From the NCBI RefSeq assembly GCF_014844035.1, contig NZ_CP062159.1, positions 992,001 through 1,056,000 of the forward strand: a stretch of DNA of 64,000 bases, given 5' to 3'. Of this stretch, positions 61,201-64,000 are shown piece after piece. This DNA is from Flavobacterium sp. MDT1-60 (GTDB taxonomy: Bacteria; Bacteroidota; Bacteroidia; Flavobacteriales; Flavobacteriaceae). The translations under genes and the position numbers were made by a program. The first letter of the stretch is position 1. Every line of letters starts with the position of its first letter. Below the pieces are notes generated by a model. The model searched no databases, had not been told where the DNA came from, and saw only the letters and a list, made by a program, of their open reading frames with translations.

Positions 61201-61486
61201 ACTTCATACTTTACACCCTGTTAATTCTGCAAATTTAGACAATCTAATTCAATTCTATAATGCAAAAAATAAATATAAGATTTATCCAGCATCTATTGAT
61301 TCTGAGGGAGCATTTAGACCTGATTTATCTAGAGGTATAGAAAAGACAAAATTAGTAATTAAAGAAGCATGGGAAATTTCATTAAATGATATTGATTCTG
61401 CTGCAATTCTAAAAAATGATAAAATAATTATTCCTAAAAACATTCAAGATGCTCCAATATTAGAGGTGTTAAGAATGAAAGAGTAA
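58283..61486 (+). CDS. large protein: possible N-terminal nuclease and alpha-solenoid
   Basis: This 1067-aa protein has no signal peptide. The N-terminal ~190 residues hold VGPTGGGDGKTDSETYPVS (74-92) and then FAISSKKDWKGKLK (114-127). The D-(G)-K-x-D and S-x-K pattern resembles a restriction-endonuclease-like core but I cannot confirm it. Residues ~220-700 are mostly long helices (TPR-like). The C-terminal ~350 residues mix strands and helices, with LWDSAQWQGFGLFI and NPHWYRVHICKEM. The layout (nuclease, helical sensor, effector) is common among phage-defence proteins. It lies beside the nested island and is convergent with the HNH/ATPase pair. Confidence 0.65.
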   Translation: MKDYKKFDSPNDFYKNMRPEFFSDSETVYKIELTREVLAFEIETISTNQKQDQFEILARKLAEMYIAPNLIPQVGPTGGGDGKTDSETYPVSQSISDRWFTPENGWNKNENWAFAISSKKDWKGKLKLDIKSIISTCRGYTKIYFFTNQKIPSKKKKDTQDEFIKEFEIDVIILDGEWIIEKIINNKLIDLAVDSLNLSDVYKSKQYLQGENDTYRREKLIELENKINTPNRYFEIDYQLVEDCLDSAIISRELEDSREIIEGKFSRAIRFAKKLKNTNQLCRIYYQQAWTAIFWFNDFEEFINAYINFREKINSDSNIYILQHYSTLYTVLNSHAEFEDLINLSEEKELFYLILNEKIEKTRKSTSSLEAETYLCLNTIFENIRKKQDCDNLFLKLHEIIIQVEGHLSYPFEQIYKSIQVFGQIFPNSDMYDALIEECAKVNGKRNSDLATSDIYIKRAIEKFKAKLYQDSIKFLGKAIVKLSKNESKKQLILSLRMLSISYRNIGLLWASHNCLIFACSLSLKTWFKEGYLDNETYYIAIELAKNEILLGRIPSLLCVCELINVLSKLIDVDDEENRQGIFNDETLRFIDITLANRFLNSNEHKEFELIPDVLSYLNLEFSTDALLYKLGYVEKIIESVDNVDFKSPDLDDFMSSIASQPIKEQFVYKTDFVSSDEIVLYSKVLGTNTELRFKKDEELFFISEAFLAFIESFFSTSLNEIMPTTENVFINLIQNSNIDIIKLLPQEKSNEFTIEVNKFNFFERKFSDELWRNLLDFLSNLMQQNFLVKDVKMFLDNLFNKEEVFQRVSMVFSHDIFCRDFYGEKPKIFLENWYDKEKHKTYNNIRTDDIQINIKDVKIKKSNELKETSHNLRNVSSIIDIKLWDSAQWQGFGLFINKNYELGIVLCFKDILYGEKIFDGWLSKLGNLDFNEEIRLSIIKGIDSNNPHWYRVHICKEMREHKEDVLFTSVSKLHTLHPVNSANLDNLIQFYNAKNKYKIYPASIDSEGAFRPDLSRGIEKTKLVIKEAWEISLNDIDSAAILKNDKIIIPKNIQDAPILEVLRMKE

Positions 61487-61693
61487 TTAAGTAGAAAAAA
61501 TGGTAGTGTTTGAATGATAATTTGGAGCTTGCAAAACTTTCTTCTTTGCTTGATTTATTACTTCAACAAAATAACTAGAAACTATGTTACTTCATCATAG
61601 TATCATTATGGTTAGATTATTCTATCTCTTTATGATATTTCTAGATAATTTGTCATCTATTATAATTTTTGTAATTGCTAAATATTATAGAAA
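61487..61693. other. gene-free 207-bp gap between convergent genes
   Basis: AT-rich. I see no gene, clear hairpin or promoter. Confidence 0.4.
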
Positions 61694-62529
61694 TTATTTT
61701 TTTTTAAAATGCTCAATAAATCCTCCTTTACAGAAGTCATCACATTTAGAAAGCGAGAGCAAAAATGCAGTTTTCCAGAAATTTATTCCAAATTTTGTTG
61801 ATTGATCTGTGTGATTTTTTAATAATAATTTTTTAACTCCATTATCATTGTCCGAATCATACATTAATTCAATAGATGCTTTAAGATCAAAGAGGTAATC
61901 ATTAGATTCTTTAATTAATCTATTATTTAATTTTGTTCTTGTAAATTGAAAATCTAATTTATTACCTAAATCTGGTTTTATATGTTTTTTATCTACTTTA
62001 TAATTAATTACTAACATATTATTATTGAAGTTAGTTTCACAGACAAATACTGGTATTGCTGGTAATTTTTCAAAATATGCATGAAAAAATGAATTATTTA
62101 CGCCACTTGCGGTTCTTTTACTGTTATTACATTTATTGCATATAGGAATTAAATTCCTACAGTAAACAGAAATCCCCTTAAAGATTGATCGTGGTAAATA
62201 ATGATCTAATTCATCCGCAGGTAAGATTCCACAATAAGGACATCTGTTTGCACTTAAAAGAAGATTATCTCGTAAATTACTTAATCTTCCATTAATTTGA
62301 ATTTCACTATACGCATTATATAGTGCTTTATTTGTTTTTTTTAAAAGTGAGCTGCTTTAAAATCGTCATGAGGTTCCCCTAATAAATCGTCATATTTTTG
62401 ATAAAATTCACTAATGATTTTCTTTTCTTTTTGCTTTAGCTCATATTTAAGTGTTCCATCTTTATATGTCAAAGCCTTTTCTAAGTCAACCATAGAATTT
62501 GAATTATCTGGAAGATTGATGTTTCTCAT
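61694..62529 (-). pseudogene. HNH endonuclease gene, frameshifted (Septu PtuB-like)
   Basis: From ATG 62529 the frame reads MRNINLPDNSNSMVDLEKAL and stops at KAAHF* (62341). In the -1 frame the sequence goes on: KKTNKALYNAYSEI, then RCPYCGILPADELDHYLPRS and YCRNLIPICNKCNNSKR, which is a full HNH motif with two CxxC pairs, and an end FIEHFKKK* (61694). Joined, it would be about 278 aa. The break is at CTTTTAAAAAAAAC (about 62332-62345), where one extra T would restore the frame. It may be a real mutation, a sequencing error or slippage. It lies 4 bp after the ATPase stop, in Septu order (ATPase, then HNH). Confidence 0.75.
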
Positions 62530-62533
62530 TTGC

Positions 62534-64000
62534 CTAATTAGTTTTATTGTGAAACTTCGAATGCATATAAGCGTATGCTTGTGAACTAATATTTGAATCA
62601 AAGAGATATGAAATGTAATTTTCAAAGTTATTAATATCTCCTTTGTAAGAATCAACTATTTTGTCCAATTCTTCATGATAGTCTTTATAGTCTGATGATA
62701 AACCAAAAATATCTGAAGTGAGAGAACCAATACTCTCTCCAAAAGTTTGGTTTTCAGGATGAAAGGTAGTGATAGAATTTCCCTCTCTTCTAATTACAAT
62801 AACATGTTTCTGCAATGTTTCTTGAATGGCAACAGGAGAATGAGTAGTTATAATCATAAAAGAACTTTGTTCGTCTAAAATATGCCTTAAAACCTTCATT
62901 AATACGGCTAATAAAGGAGGATGTAAATGAGATTCTGGTTCGTCAAATAAAATTAAACTTCTCTTTTGAATATGATATATCAGCTTGAAAATTGAGTGAA
63001 TTACAAATTTATGTCCTGTACTTAAATTTTTGAAGAAGGATTCTTCCGAACCACCTCTTATTTCTTCAATTTTAATATCACTTAAAAAATTCAGAGAAGC
63101 TTCTTGAGATAATAATTCTAATGCCTCATTAAGTAATTTTGTCTTTTCATAAGTCTCTAAAATTTTATTCCATGCAAATAAAAACTCACTTTCAATAGTA
63201 GATAGGGATTTAAGAAAATTAAATTCGTATTTGTCATTTAAGATATCTTCTAAATTAATTCTACCATTTTCACTAGATTTTAGAATTTTAAGTTCTTCTT
63301 CAACTTCTTTGCTTATGTCCCTTACACCGCAATAAATGTATCTTCCTTTATTATTGTTTATATCTTCACATATTTGTTTTTTTTCAACAAAAGTTATACC
63401 TGGAACTTGAAAAGAATCAAATGCACTGTATGATAAGTTTATTATTCTTGGGAAACCTAAGCCTAGAGGTTCTATTGTTCCCATTTCCTTAATGTATATT
63501 CGATCTTGAGCTGAACTAAAAACCAATCTAGCTATCTTTGAAAGAAGAGTGCTTTTCCCAGAACCATTTCTCCCAATAATTACACATATTCTATTTGGCA
63601 AAGATTCTTTTTGTCCATTTATAAGGTATTCTTTTGAAGAAAAATCGAAAACTATTCGTTCTTTCATTTCTTTGCTGATAAAAGAGAAATCTAATTCCCA
63701 TTTGCTGGGTAAATTATCATATTTTCCTGTCAAAATTATTGGTGCTAAATGGAATAAATCATCTTCAAATGTAATATCTCGCATTAAAGATGAGGTGAAC
63801 CCCTGCTCCTCAGAAAAAAAAGGAATTATTTCAGGTTTTTTTATTATATCATTTAGAAAGTCAAGAATTTTTTCTTTTGAGTTGTCTTCCAATTGAGACA
63901 TTCTTTCGTAATAATCTAAAGACCCACCCAAGGAACAGAAATCATCTAATGGATTTTCAATTATTCCTTCATTAATTAAATAACTCTCATGGGGTTTTTG
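62534..64000 (-). CDS. ABC/SMC-type AAA ATPase, 5' end beyond window (Septu PtuA-like)
   Basis: At least 488 codons are present; the frame is open to the right edge, so the start is not in the window. Motifs run in order: Walker A VIIGRNGSGKSTLLSKIA, an ABC signature LSTGHK, Walker B SLILFDEPESHLHPPLL and the switch His in MIITTHSPVAIQE. The coiled insertion between (ICEDINNNKGRYI to the KILETYEKTKL region) is typical of defence ATPases. With the HNH gene 4 bp downstream, it resembles PtuAB of Septu. Related AAA+HNH pairs with retrons cannot be excluded because the upstream region is outside the window. Confidence 0.82.
   Translation of the reverse strand, partial: QKPHESYLINEGIIENPLDDFCSLGGSLDYYERMSQLEDNSKEKILDFLNDIIKKPEIIPFFSEEQGFTSSLMRDITFEDDLFHLAPIILTGKYDNLPSKWELDFSFISKEMKERIVFDFSSKEYLINGQKESLPNRICVIIGRNGSGKSTLLSKIARLVFSSAQDRIYIKEMGTIEPLGLGFPRIINLSYSAFDSFQVPGITFVEKKQICEDINNNKGRYIYCGVRDISKEVEEELKILKSSENGRINLEDILNDKYEFNFLKSLSTIESEFLFAWNKILETYEKTKLLNEALELLSQEASLNFLSDIKIEEIRGGSEESFFKNLSTGHKFVIHSIFKLIYHIQKRSLILFDEPESHLHPPLLAVLMKVLRHILDEQSSFMIITTHSPVAIQETLQKHVIVIRREGNSITTFHPENQTFGESIGSLTSDIFGLSSDYKDYHEELDKIVDSYKGDINNFENYISYLFDSNISSQAYAYMHSKFHNKTN

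Noticed and set aside
61584..61805. 73-codon plus-strand frame in the gap before the HNH gene
   Set aside because: Low-complexity hydrophobic sequence that runs into the antisense of the HNH gene; no supporting signal.
62341..62655. 104-codon frame as a separate gene with a start at 62655
   Set aside because: Its first 42 codons overlap the ATPase gene; the natural start is the ATG at 62529, and the product is the N-terminal part of the broken HNH gene.

Overview
The window reads as an AT-rich chromosomal segment of a Bacteroidota bacterium, most likely Flavobacterium or a close relative. The evidence is the SusC/SusD pair, the PID-CTERM small protein, promoter-like TAnnTTTG boxes instead of TATAAT, DUF3871, and a Flavobacterium-style neighbourhood of housekeeping genes. 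No rRNA genes, CRISPR array or transposase gene were seen.

Region 1-43.2 kb is mostly core genome. It starts with the 5' part of an HMG-CoA synthase gene (minus strand), then sdhCAB (fumarate/succinate oxidoreductase) ending in a strong terminator. From 4.4 to 18.2 kb lies a carbohydrate-acid utilisation locus: a GH20 hexosaminidase, a DeoR regulator, and a minus-strand run of susC, susD, a GntP permease, ridA, KDG kinase, KDPG aldolase, a D-threonine-aldolase-like PLP enzyme and an M19 dipeptidase. Together they suggest import of an amino sugar acid (D-glucosaminate type), deamination to KDG, phosphorylation and cleavage to pyruvate and glyceraldehyde 3-phosphate. A TGCA-T7-TGCA box lies upstream of the hexosaminidase and, twice, upstream of susC, which suggests shared control. 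After that come a nitrilase-type amidase, two surface lipoprotein genes, methylmalonyl-CoA epimerase, a CAU-anticodon tRNA, a PID-CTERM mini-protein, ribE, pdxA, DUF177-rpmF, fabH-accB-accC, six tandem paralogous PepSY-like secreted proteins, a sigma-54-type response regulator convergent with a hybrid histidine kinase, an S9 peptidase, and a DAO oxidoreductase-mtgA-lpxR-like operon.

Region 43.2-49.6 kb is accessory DNA. A superinfection-immunity-like gene is followed by three single-gene units (PLD nuclease-like, membrane coiled-coil protein, TIR protein). Each unit is followed by a similar inverted-repeat spacer, and the set is enclosed by a roughly 240-bp direct repeat. Then come an HsdR-N-like nuclease, a PD-(D/E)XK protein and an abiH gene cut short at a REP-like hairpin.

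Region 49.5-64 kb looks like an integrated element at a tRNA-Ala(GGC) site. There are two 3' tRNA fragments (one decayed) with a GIY-YIG gene between them, then a tyrosine recombinase, a Sak4-like ATPase and DUF3871. Nested inside, bounded by an exact 31-bp repeat of the DUF3871 3' end, are a HigB/HigA-IrrE toxin-antitoxin pair and a tightly overlapping operon of a thymidylate-synthase-like enzyme, a uracil-DNA-glycosylase-like protein and an alpha-glutamyl/putrescinyl thymine pyrophosphorylase (clade 3)-like protein. This operon, a candidate nucleobase modification or restriction system, is the most interesting part of the window. Beyond the repeat are a 1067-aa putative nuclease/alpha-solenoid protein and a Septu-like pair (HNH gene with a frameshift; ABC-type ATPase running off the right edge).
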